A stretch of DNA of 64,000 nt, taken from NCBI RefSeq assembly GCF_900104175.1, contig NZ_FNIX01000007.1, forward strand, positions 62,001 to 126,000. The letters are read 5' to 3'. The notes beneath the pieces are model-generated. The model had not been told where the DNA came from. It saw only the letters and a list, made by a program, of their open reading frames with translations, and searched no databases. The translations under genes were made by a program, and so were the position numbers. The DNA is from Lentzea jiangxiensis. GTDB lineage: Bacteria; Actinomycetota; Actinomycetes; Mycobacteriales; Pseudonocardiaceae. Positions 1 through 12,455 of this stretch are shown piece by piece; positions within the stretch are counted from its first letter, which is position 1; each line of letters opens with the position of its first letter.

Positions 1-65
1 ACCCGGATGAGCCACGTCACCCGATACCGGGGGTCCGGACCGCAACAGCACCGGCCCGCGAAGCG

Positions 66-671
66 TCAGCCGACGGACACGGTGGTGAGCTGGTCCACGA
101 ACCTCAGGCACGTGGTGCGCATCGTGTCGACCGTCATGGCCTTCGACCCGGCCAGCACCTGCAGGGCGAGGCCGTCGAGCATGCTCACCATCATGTTCGC
201 CAGCTCGACCGGGTCACCGGGCGCCACGATCTCGCCGGAGGCCTGGCCGTCGCGGAAGATGCCCGCCACGATGTCGCGCCACTCGCCGTAGAAGCGCTCG
301 TTGAGCTCCTGCAGTTCGGGGCTGCGGATGGCCTCGACCCACAGTTCGGCCCAGACCTTCCACGCCTCGACGGTCTCGGCGCCCTCGGGGAGGTACGACT
401 CGACCACCATGCGCAGGCGGGACAGCGGGGGCTCGTCGGACTCGAGGATCCAGCGGCGGCGCTTGACCGACAGCTCGAAGCAGTGCTCGAACGCGGCGTC
501 GGTGAGCTCGCGCTTGGTCTCGAAGTAGTAGTGGACCGTGCCACCGGAGACGCCCGCGTCCTTGGCGACGTCGGACACCCGGAGGTGGCGGAAGCCCTCG
601 GCCGCGATCACCTTGCAGGTGGACGCGAGGATCTGCGCCTTGCGTTCGGCTTCCACGCTTGGACGGGGCAT
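66..671 (-). CDS. TetR/AcrR-family transcriptional regulator
   Basis: A 201-residue protein. The N-terminal helix-turn-helix (about residues 10-55) contains the family motif VSGGTVHYYF, followed by an all-helical ligand-binding domain of the BetI-like C-terminal type. It is expected to bind DNA as a dimer and to release it when a small molecule binds. The ATG at 671 is the first good start and matches the usual family length. The nearest upstream gene is a decayed acyl-CoA synthetase on the same strand, so its original target may have been lost. The family assignment is firm. The ligand is unknown. Confidence 0.9.
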   Translation of the reverse strand: MPRPSVEAERKAQILASTCKVIAAEGFRHLRVSDVAKDAGVSGGTVHYYFETKRELTDAAFEHCFELSVKRRRWILESDEPPLSRLRMVVESYLPEGAETVEAWKVWAELWVEAIRSPELQELNERFYGEWRDIVAGIFRDGQASGEIVAPGDPVELANMMVSMLDGLALQVLAGSKAMTVDTMRTTCLRFVDQLTTVSVG

Positions 672-698
672 CCGTCACCTCCTGATTTACGTGGAACC

Positions 699-1200
699 TT
701 ACCGAAACTTCCGGCGGAGCTTGCGCTTGTCCGCCTTTCCGGCTTTCGCCGGCGGCACTTCCGGGACGGCCGTGACGCCCGGCAGCCGGTAGAGCTCGCT
801 CAATTCGTCGGCCACCGGGTCTCGAATGCCGATGGCGTCGGCATCCGGTCCGCCGGTGACCGGGAACAGGTGCACGACCTGGTCGAGTGCCTCGTCAGGC
901 ACTCGGCGGCCACCGCGTGCCGGACGCCGGGATGCGTGACGACGAAGCCGTCGAGGAGTCGCGAGTAAACGTTGTCAGAAGTCCTGCCGGTCACGATGAC
1001 GTCTTTGCCGCGTTCGTTCAAGTGCGGGTGGCCATCGTTGTCGAAATAGTCCACGTGGCAGGTGTCGAACCAGCTGTCCGCCATTTCGCTCAACGGCGGT
1101 TCACCCCAATAGTCGTCGACGGCCAATGCGCCACGCACCCGAATGTCCCCGTCCCGGAACTCGGCCTCGGCGAACGGGGCGGGCTTGCCGGCCGCGCGCA
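699..1200 (-). pseudogene. Remnant of an AMP-forming acyl-CoA synthetase (C-terminal part, frameshifted)
   Basis: The minus strand encodes the C-terminal subdomain of an ANL-superfamily adenylating enzyme in two frames. The upstream piece (about 1200 down to 900) carries FRDGDIRVRG and a GRTSDN-like hinge. The downstream piece (900 down to 699) resumes at PDEALDQVVHLF and ends with the typical lysine-containing tail GKADKRKLRR. The frames switch near 895-905. The N-terminal two-thirds of the enzyme, with the AMP-binding P-loop motif, is absent between here and lnt. I infer a truncated and frameshifted, non-functional gene. Confidence 0.7.
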
Positions 1201-1329
1201 GGGGACCGGGCGGGGCGGTGCGCCGCGAGCTCCGGCAGGCCGATGTTCGTCGTCTGTGGACAGTCGTGCCGGCACGGGATCGACGTGGGTCACACGTCCC
1301 GCCCACTTCCGGCCTCGTAGGCTGGCCGG

Positions 1330-2877
1330 GTGGTCGCACCCCCCGTCGCGCCGGAATCGCCGCACTCACCCGCCCGCCGGCGGAAGGTGAGCTTTCCGCT
1401 GCTCGCGCGCATGGCGCTCGCCGTCGCGGGCGGAGTGCTCGTCTACCTCAGCTTCCCGCCGCGCCCCCTGTGGTTCCTGGCGCCGGTCGGCTTCGCGGTG
1501 CTCGCGCATGTGATCCACGGCAAGCGTGCGCGCGCCGGCTTCGGATACGGGCTGTTGTTCGGGCTCGGGTTCATGGTGCCGTTGCTGCAGTGGACCGGTG
1601 AGTTCGTCGGGCTGGTCGCCTCGCTGCCGCTGTCGCTGGCGTGCGCGTTGATGATCTCGCTCGGCACGACGGCGATGGCACTCGTCTCGCGGGTGCCCGG
1701 CTGGCCGCTGTGGGCGGCGTGCCTGTGGGTGGCGGACGAGGCGTTGCGCGGGGTGTTCCCGTTCGGCGGCTTCACCTGGGGCAAGATCGCGTTCGGGCAG
1801 CCGGAGGGCTGGTTCCTGCCCCTCGCGTCGCTGGGCGGTGCGCCGCTCGTGACGTTCGCGGTGGTGCTGTCCGGGTTCGGGCTGTTCTGGCTCGTGAGGA
1901 ACTGGAAGCTCGGCCTGCCGCTGGTCGCGGTGCCGGTGGTGGCGGGACTGGTCGTGCCCGTCGGCGTGGACCCGTCCGCCGGGACGGTCACGGTCGCCGC
2001 GATCCAGGGCAACGTGCCGCGCGCCGGGCTCGACTTCAACGCCCAGCGCCGGGCGGTGCTCGACAACCACGCCAAGCGGACGACGCAGCTCGCGGCCGAC
2101 GTCGCCGCGGGCAGGGCCGAGCAGCCCGACGTCGTGATCTGGCCGGAGAACTCCTCCGACATCGACCCGTTCCGCAACGCCGACGCCGCCGCGGTGATCG
2201 ACGCGGCCGCGAAGGCGATCAAGGCACCGGTCGCGGTCGGTGCGGTGGTGCTCGACCGCACCGACGGGCTGCCGCGCAACCAGGTGGTGCTCTGGGACCC
2301 CGAGAAGGGGCCGACGGACACCTACACGAAGCGCAAGCTGCAGCCCTTCGGCGAGACGATGCCCATGCGGTCGTTCTTCCGGCTGTTCGCGTCCGAGGTC
2401 GACCGGGCGGGCGTCTTCCAGCCCGGCACGGACCCGGAGGGTTTCGTCATGGGACCCGCGAAGGTCGCGATCGACACGTGTTACGAAGTGGCGTTCGACT
2501 CAGTGGTCCGCGACTCCGTGACGGCCGGCGCGACGCTCATCGCCATCCCGACGAACAACGCCACGTTCGGCTACACGGAGATGACCTACCAGCAGCTTTC
2601 CATGTCCAGGGTCCGCGCCGTCGAGCACGGCAGGGCGGTCGTGGTGGCCGCCACCTCGGGCGTCAGCGCGATCGTCGAACCCGACGGTTCCGTCACTCGG
2701 AAGACAGGGCTGTTCGAGCCGGACGCCTTGGTCGCGACACTGCCGCTGAGGTCACAGACTACGCTGGCGACTCGGCTAGGAGCCTGGCCCGAGTGGGTGA
2801 TCACCGCTGCGGGCCTTGTGGCGTTGGCGCTGGGCTTCACACGACGACGGAAGGACTCGAATGGCGCAGCAGCCTGA
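1330..2877 (+). CDS. lnt: Apolipoprotein N-acyltransferase
   Basis: A 515-residue membrane enzyme that transfers a fatty acyl chain to the N-terminal cysteine of lipoproteins, completing the triacylated form. The first half (residues about 25-215) has several hydrophobic transmembrane segments. Residues about 218-480 form the carbon-nitrogen hydrolase domain, with the catalytic Glu in WPENSS (about 273), Lys in [11 protein letters not shown] (about 334) and Cys in DTCYE (about 384). The GTG at 1330 is used as start; an internal ATG at 1411 would trim a cytoplasmic tail without losing a membrane span. The gene overlaps ppm1 by 17 bp, the pairing known from mycobacteria, where the two activities are partly fused. 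Confidence 0.95.
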   Translation: MVAPPVAPESPHSPARRRKVSFPLLARMALAVAGGVLVYLSFPPRPLWFLAPVGFAVLAHVIHGKRARAGFGYGLLFGLGFMVPLLQWTGEFVGLVASLPLSLACALMISLGTTAMALVSRVPGWPLWAACLWVADEALRGVFPFGGFTWGKIAFGQPEGWFLPLASLGGAPLVTFAVVLSGFGLFWLVRNWKLGLPLVAVPVVAGLVVPVGVDPSAGTVTVAAIQGNVPRAGLDFNAQRRAVLDNHAKRTTQLAADVAAGRAEQPDVVIWPENSSDIDPFRNADAAAVIDAAAKAIKAPVAVGAVVLDRTDGLPRNQVVLWDPEKGPTDTYTKRKLQPFGETMPMRSFFRLFASEVDRAGVFQPGTDPEGFVMGPAKVAIDTCYEVAFDSVVRDSVTAGATLIAIPTNNATFGYTEMTYQQLSMSRVRAVEHGRAVVVAATSGVSAIVEPDGSVTRKTGLFEPDALVATLPLRSQTTLATRLGAWPEWVITAAGLVALALGFTRRRKDSNGAAA

Positions 2878-3628
2878 CCAGGAACTCGGGCAGGTGCTGG
2901 TGGTGATCCCGACCTACAACGAGCGGGACAACATCGGAAAGATCGTCAAGAGGCTGCACACGGCACTGCCCGACGTGCACGTGCTGGTGGTCGACGACGG
3001 CAGCCCCGATGGCACCGGGCAGCTCGCCGACGAGATGGCGGCCGCGGACGACCGGGTCCACGTGATGCACCGCACCGTGAAGGCCGGTCTGGGCGCCGCG
3101 TACGTCGCGGGCTTCCAGTGGGCGCTGGAGCGGGACTACGGCGTCGTGTGCGAGATGGACGCCGACGGGTCGCACGCCCCCGAACAGCTGCACCGGCTGC
3201 TCGACGCCCTGCCCCAGGCCGACCTGGTGCTCGGTTCGCGCTGGGTGCCGGGCGGCGAGGTCGTGAACTGGCCGGCGCAGCGCAAGCTGCTCTCGCTGGG
3301 CGGCTCGCTGTACTCGCGGCTCGCCCTGGGCGCGAACATCCGCGACATGACGGGCGGCTACCGGGCGTTCCGCGCGGACACCCTGCGCAAGCTCAACCTC
3401 GCCTCGGTCGCCTCCGCGGGCTACTGCTTCCAGATCGACCTGCTGTGGCGGACGCTCGAGCTGGGCTTCCGGGTCCGCGAGGTGCCGATCACGTTCCAGG
3501 AGCGCGAGTTCGGCGAGTCGAAGATGAGCGGCAACATCGTCCGCGAGGCGCTGATCCGCGTGACGAAGTGGGGCCTGCGGCGGCGCGGCAACCAGGTCAA
3601 GGACCTGTTCAGCGGCAAGAGGAAGTAG
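2861..3628 (+). CDS. ppm1: Polyprenol monophosphomannose synthase
   Basis: A 255-residue GT2-family glycosyltransferase that makes polyprenyl-phosphate-mannose from GDP-mannose, the mannose donor for lipoglycans and protein O-mannosylation. The N terminus has [10 protein letters not shown] and [10 protein letters not shown], and the metal-binding DAD lies in [12 protein letters not shown]. The ATG at 2861 is preceded by GGAAGGA at 5 nt and lies inside the 3' end of lnt, so translation is probably coupled to the acyltransferase. There is no large C-terminal membrane domain, so it is the catalytic-subunit form. Residues [11 protein letters not shown] form a basic tail. Confidence 0.93.
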   Translation: MAQQPDQELGQVLVVIPTYNERDNIGKIVKRLHTALPDVHVLVVDDGSPDGTGQLADEMAAADDRVHVMHRTVKAGLGAAYVAGFQWALERDYGVVCEMDADGSHAPEQLHRLLDALPQADLVLGSRWVPGGEVVNWPAQRKLLSLGGSLYSRLALGANIRDMTGGYRAFRADTLRKLNLASVASAGYCFQIDLLWRTLELGFRVREVPITFQEREFGESKMSGNIVREALIRVTKWGLRRRGNQVKDLFSGKRK

Positions 3629-3634
3629 CGCGGC

Positions 3635-3673
3635 GCGGGCGTCCGGCGGGGAGTCCTACCGCCGGACGCCCGC
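3635..3673 (+). terminator. Strong hairpin after ppm1
   Basis: A perfect 15-bp stem (3635-3649 pairing with 3659-3673) with a 9-nt loop starts 7 nt after the ppm1 stop codon. It lacks a clear T-run, which is usual for actinomycete intrinsic terminators. Confidence 0.75.
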
Positions 3674-3715
3674 CGAGCGCGCCAGGCCGAGCCGGGCGGC
3701 CGAACTCGGGATCGT

Positions 3716-4228
3716 GTGAGCTTCGCCGGGACGGTGAACGGGTACCTGCGTCGCATGACGCTCGCATCCGAACGGCACCCGGTCCGCGCGCTCGCCCTGT
3801 TCGCGGGGGCGGTGCTGGTCACCGCCGTGGTGGGCTCGCTGTTCTCCGTCTCCGCCGGCTCGGCCTACACGGCGCTGGAGCAGCCGTCCTGGGCGCCGCC
3901 CGCGTGGTTGTTCGGCCCGGTGTGGACGACGCTCTACGTGATGATCGCCGTCTCGGGCTGGCTCGCCTGGCGGTCCGGTGCCACGCGCGGCGAGCTGGCG
4001 TTGTTCGGCGGGCAGCTCGTGCTCAACGCGGCGTGGACGCCGTTGTTCTTCGGTCTCGGCTGGTTCTGGGTGGCGTTCGCCGAGATCGTCGTCCTGTGGC
4101 TCGCGATCGCCGCGCTGGTCGTGGCGTTCCGGCGGCGGAACAGGGCCGCCGCTCTGCTCCTCGTGCCCTACCTGGCCTGGGTGAGCTTCGCGGCGGCGCT
4201 GAACCTGTCGATCGCCCTGCTCAACTGA
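3716..4228 (+). CDS. TspO/MBR-family tryptophan-rich sensory protein
   Basis: A 170-residue polytopic membrane protein with five predicted hydrophobic helices. It shows the aromatic-rich family signatures [29 protein letters not shown] and [12 protein letters not shown]. TspO proteins bind tetrapyrroles and cholesterol-like ligands and take part in stress responses. The GTG at 3716 gives a 13-residue extension; the ATG at 3755 gives 157 residues, nearer the usual length. Its stop codon lies inside a hairpin shared with the convergent DUF4383 gene. Confidence 0.9.
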   Translation: MSFAGTVNGYLRRMTLASERHPVRALALFAGAVLVTAVVGSLFSVSAGSAYTALEQPSWAPPAWLFGPVWTTLYVMIAVSGWLAWRSGATRGELALFGGQLVLNAAWTPLFFGLGWFWVAFAEIVVLWLAIAALVVAFRRRNRAAALLLVPYLAWVSFAAALNLSIALLN

Positions 4229-4242
4229 CCCGGTTCAGTTGA
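4221..4242. terminator. Bidirectional hairpin containing both stop codons
   Basis: TCAACTGA (4221-4228) and TCAGTTGA (4235-4242) form a perfect 8-bp inverted repeat around a 6-nt loop. The left arm carries the stop codon of the TspO gene and the right arm that of the DUF4383 gene, so one structure can serve both convergent transcripts. Confidence 0.6.
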
Positions 4243-4663
4243 CGGGCGACTTGCTGCGGGCGCGTTCGACCGCGGTGGTCACCACGCCGAGCAGGAGCAT
4301 TCCGGCGCCGAGGCCCAGGTGCAGCCAGTTGTCGGCGGTGTTGACCGGCAGGAAGTTCGAGTCGGTGTGCTCACCGATCGCCGAGCCGTAGACCCACAGG
4401 AACACGTAGAGGCCGCCGCCGACCATCAGGAACGCGCGGGCGGCCTGGGCCCTCTTCGCGGCGAGCAGGCCGAGCACGCCGAAGAGCAGGTGCACGAGGT
4501 TGTGCAGCACGGACACGGCGAAGATGCCGAACAGGAGGGCACCGGAGTGGCCGGCGAAGGCCAGCTCGTCGTAGCGCGAGGTGATCCCGGGGATGAACCC
4601 GAGCACCCCGACGAGCAGGAACGCCGCGCCGACCGCTGCGGAGGCCTTTTGAACTGGTCGCAT
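4235..4663 (-). CDS. DUF4383 membrane protein
   Basis: A 142-residue protein with four hydrophobic helices (about residues 10-28, 42-68, 78-96 and 115-132). The family pattern SVLHNLVHLLFGVLGLLAA is typical of actinobacterial DUF4383 proteins, which are often stress-induced. No catalytic residues are recognised and the function is unknown. It is convergent with the TspO gene and ends 6 nt from it. Confidence 0.88.
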   Translation of the reverse strand: MRPVQKASAAVGAAFLLVGVLGFIPGITSRYDELAFAGHSGALLFGIFAVSVLHNLVHLLFGVLGLLAAKRAQAARAFLMVGGGLYVFLWVYGSAIGEHTDSNFLPVNTADNWLHLGLGAGMLLLGVVTTAVERARSKSPVN

Positions 4664-4877
4664 GCGACGTGGCTACCCGGCGCTGGCCGGAATGAACTCC
4701 CGCGACGCCTCCATCCCGGTGATCGCGGACGCGCCGGACGGCTCCACCGGAGTCGGTGAGGTGCTCGTCCGCGCCGCGATTTCCGCCGCGGACACCGCCT
4801 GAGGCCGGAACCGCGTTTTCCGGACGTCCGCGAGAAATGGCTGGCGCCGCCGCGAGTGGTCCGGCAAACTGATCCGC

Positions 4878-4925
4878 ATGCGCCGTTATCACAGCTATCC
4901 GCCCAGCTCAGGCTCTCCGTCGTGA
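4878..4925 (+). CDS. Possible 15-residue leader peptide
   Basis: ATG 4878 to TGA 4923-4925 encodes MRRYHSYPPSSGSPS, with two Tyr, one His, three Pro and several Ser codons. A strong terminator starts 27 nt after the stop, and no other plus-strand gene lies upstream that would need this terminator. The layout suits transcription attenuation, but I see no Shine-Dalgarno sequence, so the peptide would have to be leaderless or weakly translated. Inference only. Confidence 0.3.
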   Translation: MRRYHSYPPSSGSPS

Positions 4926-4951
4926 CGCCGTAACGCCTCACCGACGTCGAG

Positions 4952-4989
4952 AGCCGCCCACCCGCGCACAGCGAGTCGGGCGGCTTTTT
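4952..4989 (+). terminator. Rho-independent terminator (possible attenuator)
   Basis: AGCCGCCC (4952-4959) pairs with GGGCGGCT (4978-4985), with some further pairing inside the loop, and is followed by T5 at 4985-4989. It has the textbook orientation for plus-strand transcription. The upstream plus-strand candidate is only the short peptide at 4878; the downstream elements are the tRNA-like sequence and the LysM gene. Confidence 0.75.
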
Positions 4990-5016
4990 CGTGCATTCGA
5001 AGAATGAACGAACAAT

Positions 5017-5101
5017 GGTGGAGAAGGGGCTGTGGAGCCCCGCCCGTCCGTAAAACGGGAGCCCTCGCGCAGAGTCGGTTCGACTCCGACCTCCACCACC
5101 A
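5017..5101 (+). tRNA. Non-canonical tRNA-Tyr-like element (anticodon GTA)
   Basis: The sequence folds as a tRNA. The acceptor stem is GGTGGAG (5017-5023) with CTCCACC (5091-5097), discriminator A, and encoded CCA at 5099-5101. The T arm has GTCGG/CCGAC around TTCGACT. The anticodon arm has CCCGT/ACGGG around CCGTAAA, giving anticodon GTA. The variable region is 14 nt. Oddities are A instead of T at position 8, a 5-bp D stem GGGGC/GCCCC with a 6-nt loop TGTGGA, and C instead of the near-universal T at position 33. It may be a divergent tRNA-Tyr, a degenerate copy, or a tRNA-like regulatory RNA. Confidence 0.6.
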
Positions 5102-5104
5102 GCC

Positions 5105-5178
5105 GTTGCGCCACCGGGGTGAACCCCGGCAACGACCCTCTTGCTTCCCGCGACCTCATCAGCGGGAGGAAGGGGAAG
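5105..5178 (+). promoter_or_regulatory. Structured leader of the LysM gene
   Basis: Just after the tRNA-like element, CCGGGG-TGAA-CCCCGG (5114-5129) sits inside an outer GTTG/CAAC pair (5105-5108 with 5130-5133). Further on, CTTCCC (5144-5149) can pair either with part of the GCGGGAGG run or with GGGAAG (5173-5178), which overlaps the purine-rich ribosome-binding region before the ATG at 5180. This could mask the ribosome site or follow processing of the tRNA-like end. Confidence 0.4.
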
Positions 5179-5179
5179 T

Positions 5180-5672
5180 CATGTCCATCGACATCCAGCA
5201 GCCCCGGCCGCTCGGCCTGGTCGGGAGCCGCGTCCAGGTCGCGGGTACCGCGGGCGGGGCGTTCGAGGCGCAGTTCGGCTACCGGATCCACGAAGGCCAC
5301 GACGAGGTCGTGGGCGGCTTCACGGCAGGCGACGGGGGCGGCGGCCACGGCCAGTTCCAGATCGAGGTCGACGTCTCGGGTGCGTCGTTCGCGCTCGACC
5401 GGCTCTTCGTCGAGGTGTTCTGGCAGTCGCCGAAGGACGGCGCGGAGCTCGACAAGGTCATCGTGCCGGTCGTGTACGGGCCGCGGATCGTGCCCGGCTA
5501 CCGCGTCTACCAGGAGTACGAGGTCAAGCCCGGCGACACGCTGTGGGGGATCGCCACGCACTTCTACGGCGCCGGCAACCTCTACCCGCGGCTGGTGCGG
5601 GCGAACCCGCACGTCATCACCGACCCCGACACCATCACCCCGGGGAGCGTGATCCGCGTCCCACGGTCCTGA
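5180..5672 (+). CDS. Gmad2 immunoglobulin-like / LysM domain protein
   Basis: A 164-residue protein. Residues about 8-105 match the Gmad2-type immunoglobulin-like domain (GxVxVxGxAxxFEAxF pattern and the closing LFVEVFWQSPKDG). Residues about 115-162 form a LysM module (YEVKPGDTLWGIATHFYG, then ITPGSVIRVP). LysM modules bind N-acetylglucosamine in peptidoglycan or chitin. No signal peptide or membrane helix is visible, so the route to the wall is unclear. The ATG at 5180 follows AGGAAGGGGAAG and excludes the upstream RNA element from the coding region. Confidence 0.85.
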
Positions 5673-5889
5673 CGACAACGGCGCCACCGCTCGTGGCCGC
5701 GGCGGTGAGTTGGGACACGGGCTCAAGTGAAGCTGTGCCGAGGACCTGGCGCCTTGTTGATTTCATACAAAGCACGCTGCTCAACTCGTTCCCCTCCAGC
5801 GGTTTTGTTACCGGGTAGTAGACGAGAGTGTGTACATCGATTGGGCGGCGACTGCCGCTGAGGTTGTCTGTCCGCGAGGAGAGAAGTCG

Positions 5890-11355
<5,466 letters not shown>

Positions 11356-11371
11356 TCCCGCTCAGGATCGG

Positions 11372-11404
11372 GCCCGGTCGTCCGCTGTGGACGACCGGGC
11401 TCTT
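11372..11404 (+). terminator. Intrinsic terminator of the carboxylase gene
   Basis: GCCCGGTCGTCC (11372-11383) and GGACGACCGGGC (11389-11400) form a perfect 12-bp stem with a 5-nt loop, followed by TCTTTC. It lies 16 nt past the carboxylase stop codon. Confidence 0.9.
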
Positions 11405-11727
11405 TCGTCGGGGAGAAGTGCGGAACATCGCCGAGCTGGTGGAAGTCGACGATCCGGGGTGGCCGGTCGTCGTGGAGGCCGTCGCCGGTGGTCCGACCCG
11501 CTGCCGCACGAGGACTTGAGGACCTGCCCCGCGGGCGTGCCGGCAGCGTCGCTTTCCGGACGTCGTTCTCGTTGGGACAGGAACAGCGACATCGTCAGCG
11601 CCGGCATGAACGCGACGCTCGGCGCGAACGGGTCGTCCAGGGCGCTCGACGTGACGCCTGCGACCAGCAGGTTCTCCAGGCTGGGAGCCACATCACGGGA
11701 TCGTAGCGGCCATGGCGGGACGTTTCC
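11405..11727. other. Gap with gene debris
   Basis: There is no intact gene. On the plus strand, GTG 11418 preceded by GGGGAGAAG opens a 33-codon frame (11418-11519) whose start, NIAELVEVDDPGWPVV, resembles the N terminus of DUF2625 proteins, but it stops at once. On the minus strand, a frame from 11691 starts MAPSLENLLVAGVTSS and is not recognised. Both look like fragments. Confidence 0.4.
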
Positions 11728-11741
11728 GGTACGGTCGTACC
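11728..11741. promoter_or_regulatory. 14-bp palindrome at the SMR start
   Basis: GGTACGGTCGTACC is a perfect inverted repeat ending 1 bp before the ATG at 11743. It contains TACGGT (11730-11735), well placed as a -10 hexamer for a leaderless transcript starting at the ATG. A repressor bound here would block initiation. No regulator gene is adjacent. Confidence 0.5.
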
Positions 11742-11742
11742 A

Positions 11743-12057
11743 ATGTACTGGGTGGTGCTGGTGGCCTCCGGCGTGCTGGAGGCGGTGTGGGCGACGGCGC
11801 TCGCGGCGTCGCGCGGGTTCCGCAGGCCTGGGCCGGTGGTGGTGTTCGCCGTGTCGATGACGCTGAGCGTCGTCGGTCTCGCGTGGGCGATGCGGGGGAT
11901 CCCGGTCGGCACGGCGTACGCGGTGTGGGTCGGCGTGGGGGCCGTGCTCACGGTGCTCGTCGCGGTGCTGCGCGGCGAGGAGAAGCTCGGGGTGGCGCGG
12001 GCGCTGCTGCTGGTCGCGCTGATCGGCTGCGTCGCGGGCCTGAAGGTGGTGAGCTGA
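11743..12057 (+). CDS. Small multidrug resistance (SMR) family protein, subunit 1
   Basis: A 104-residue membrane protein with four helices and the SMR signature, with the membrane-embedded Glu in VLEAVWATAL (about residue 13) and GTAYAVWVGVGAVLTV. SMR proteins exchange protons for cationic drugs, guanidinium or polyamines. Its stop codon overlaps the ATG of the next SMR gene (TGATG), so the two are probably made as a heterodimer in the manner of EbrAB or YkkCD. Confidence 0.92.
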   Translation: MYWVVLVASGVLEAVWATALAASRGFRRPGPVVVFAVSMTLSVVGLAWAMRGIPVGTAYAVWVGVGAVLTVLVAVLRGEEKLGVARALLLVALIGCVAGLKVVS

Positions 12058-12455
12058 TGCACTGGGCCGTGTTGCTGGTGAGCGCCGTGCTCGAAGCCGT
12101 GTGGGCGACGGCGCTGTCCCAGGGGGCCTACGTGCTCTTCGTGGTGGCCGCCACGCTGAGCATGGTCGGGCTTTCCGTGGGCATGAAACGGATTCCGGTC
12201 GGCACCGCGTACGCCGTGTGGGTCGGCGTCGGTGCGGCCCTGACGGTGACGTGGGCGATGATCACCGGTGGGGAACCGGTCTCCGCGTGGAAGATCGTGT
12301 TCCTCGCCGGGATCATCGCCTGCGTCATCGGCCTGAAGTTCCTGGGGTCAGGCGTTGATCGTCCACCGCTGGTTGGCGGTGCCGGCGCAGTCCCAGAGCT
12401 GGAGCCGGGTGCCGTCGGCGGAGCTGTTCCCGGTGGCGTCGAGACACCTTCCTGA
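12057..12455 (+). CDS. Small multidrug resistance (SMR) family protein, subunit 2, with C-terminal extension
   Basis: A 132-residue protein. The first 98 residues are a normal SMR unit (VLEAVWATAL, then GTAYAVWVGVGAALTV, ending near VIGLKFLGSG). The rest is a Gly/Pro/Val-rich tail encoded across the 3' end of the convergent chitinase gene, a 108-bp coding overlap (12348-12455). SMR proteins normally stop close to residue 105, so the original stop was probably lost or the chitinase gene was joined here. It is translationally coupled to subunit 1. Confidence 0.85.
   Translation: MHWAVLLVSAVLEAVWATALSQGAYVLFVVAATLSMVGLSVGMKRIPVGTAYAVWVGVGAALTVTWAMITGGEPVSAWKIVFLAGIIACVIGLKFLGSGVDRPPLVGGAGAVPELEPGAVGGAVPGGVETPS

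Noticed and set aside
20..291. Plus-strand frame over the TetR gene
   Set aside because: It is an antisense frame to an intact TetR regulator.
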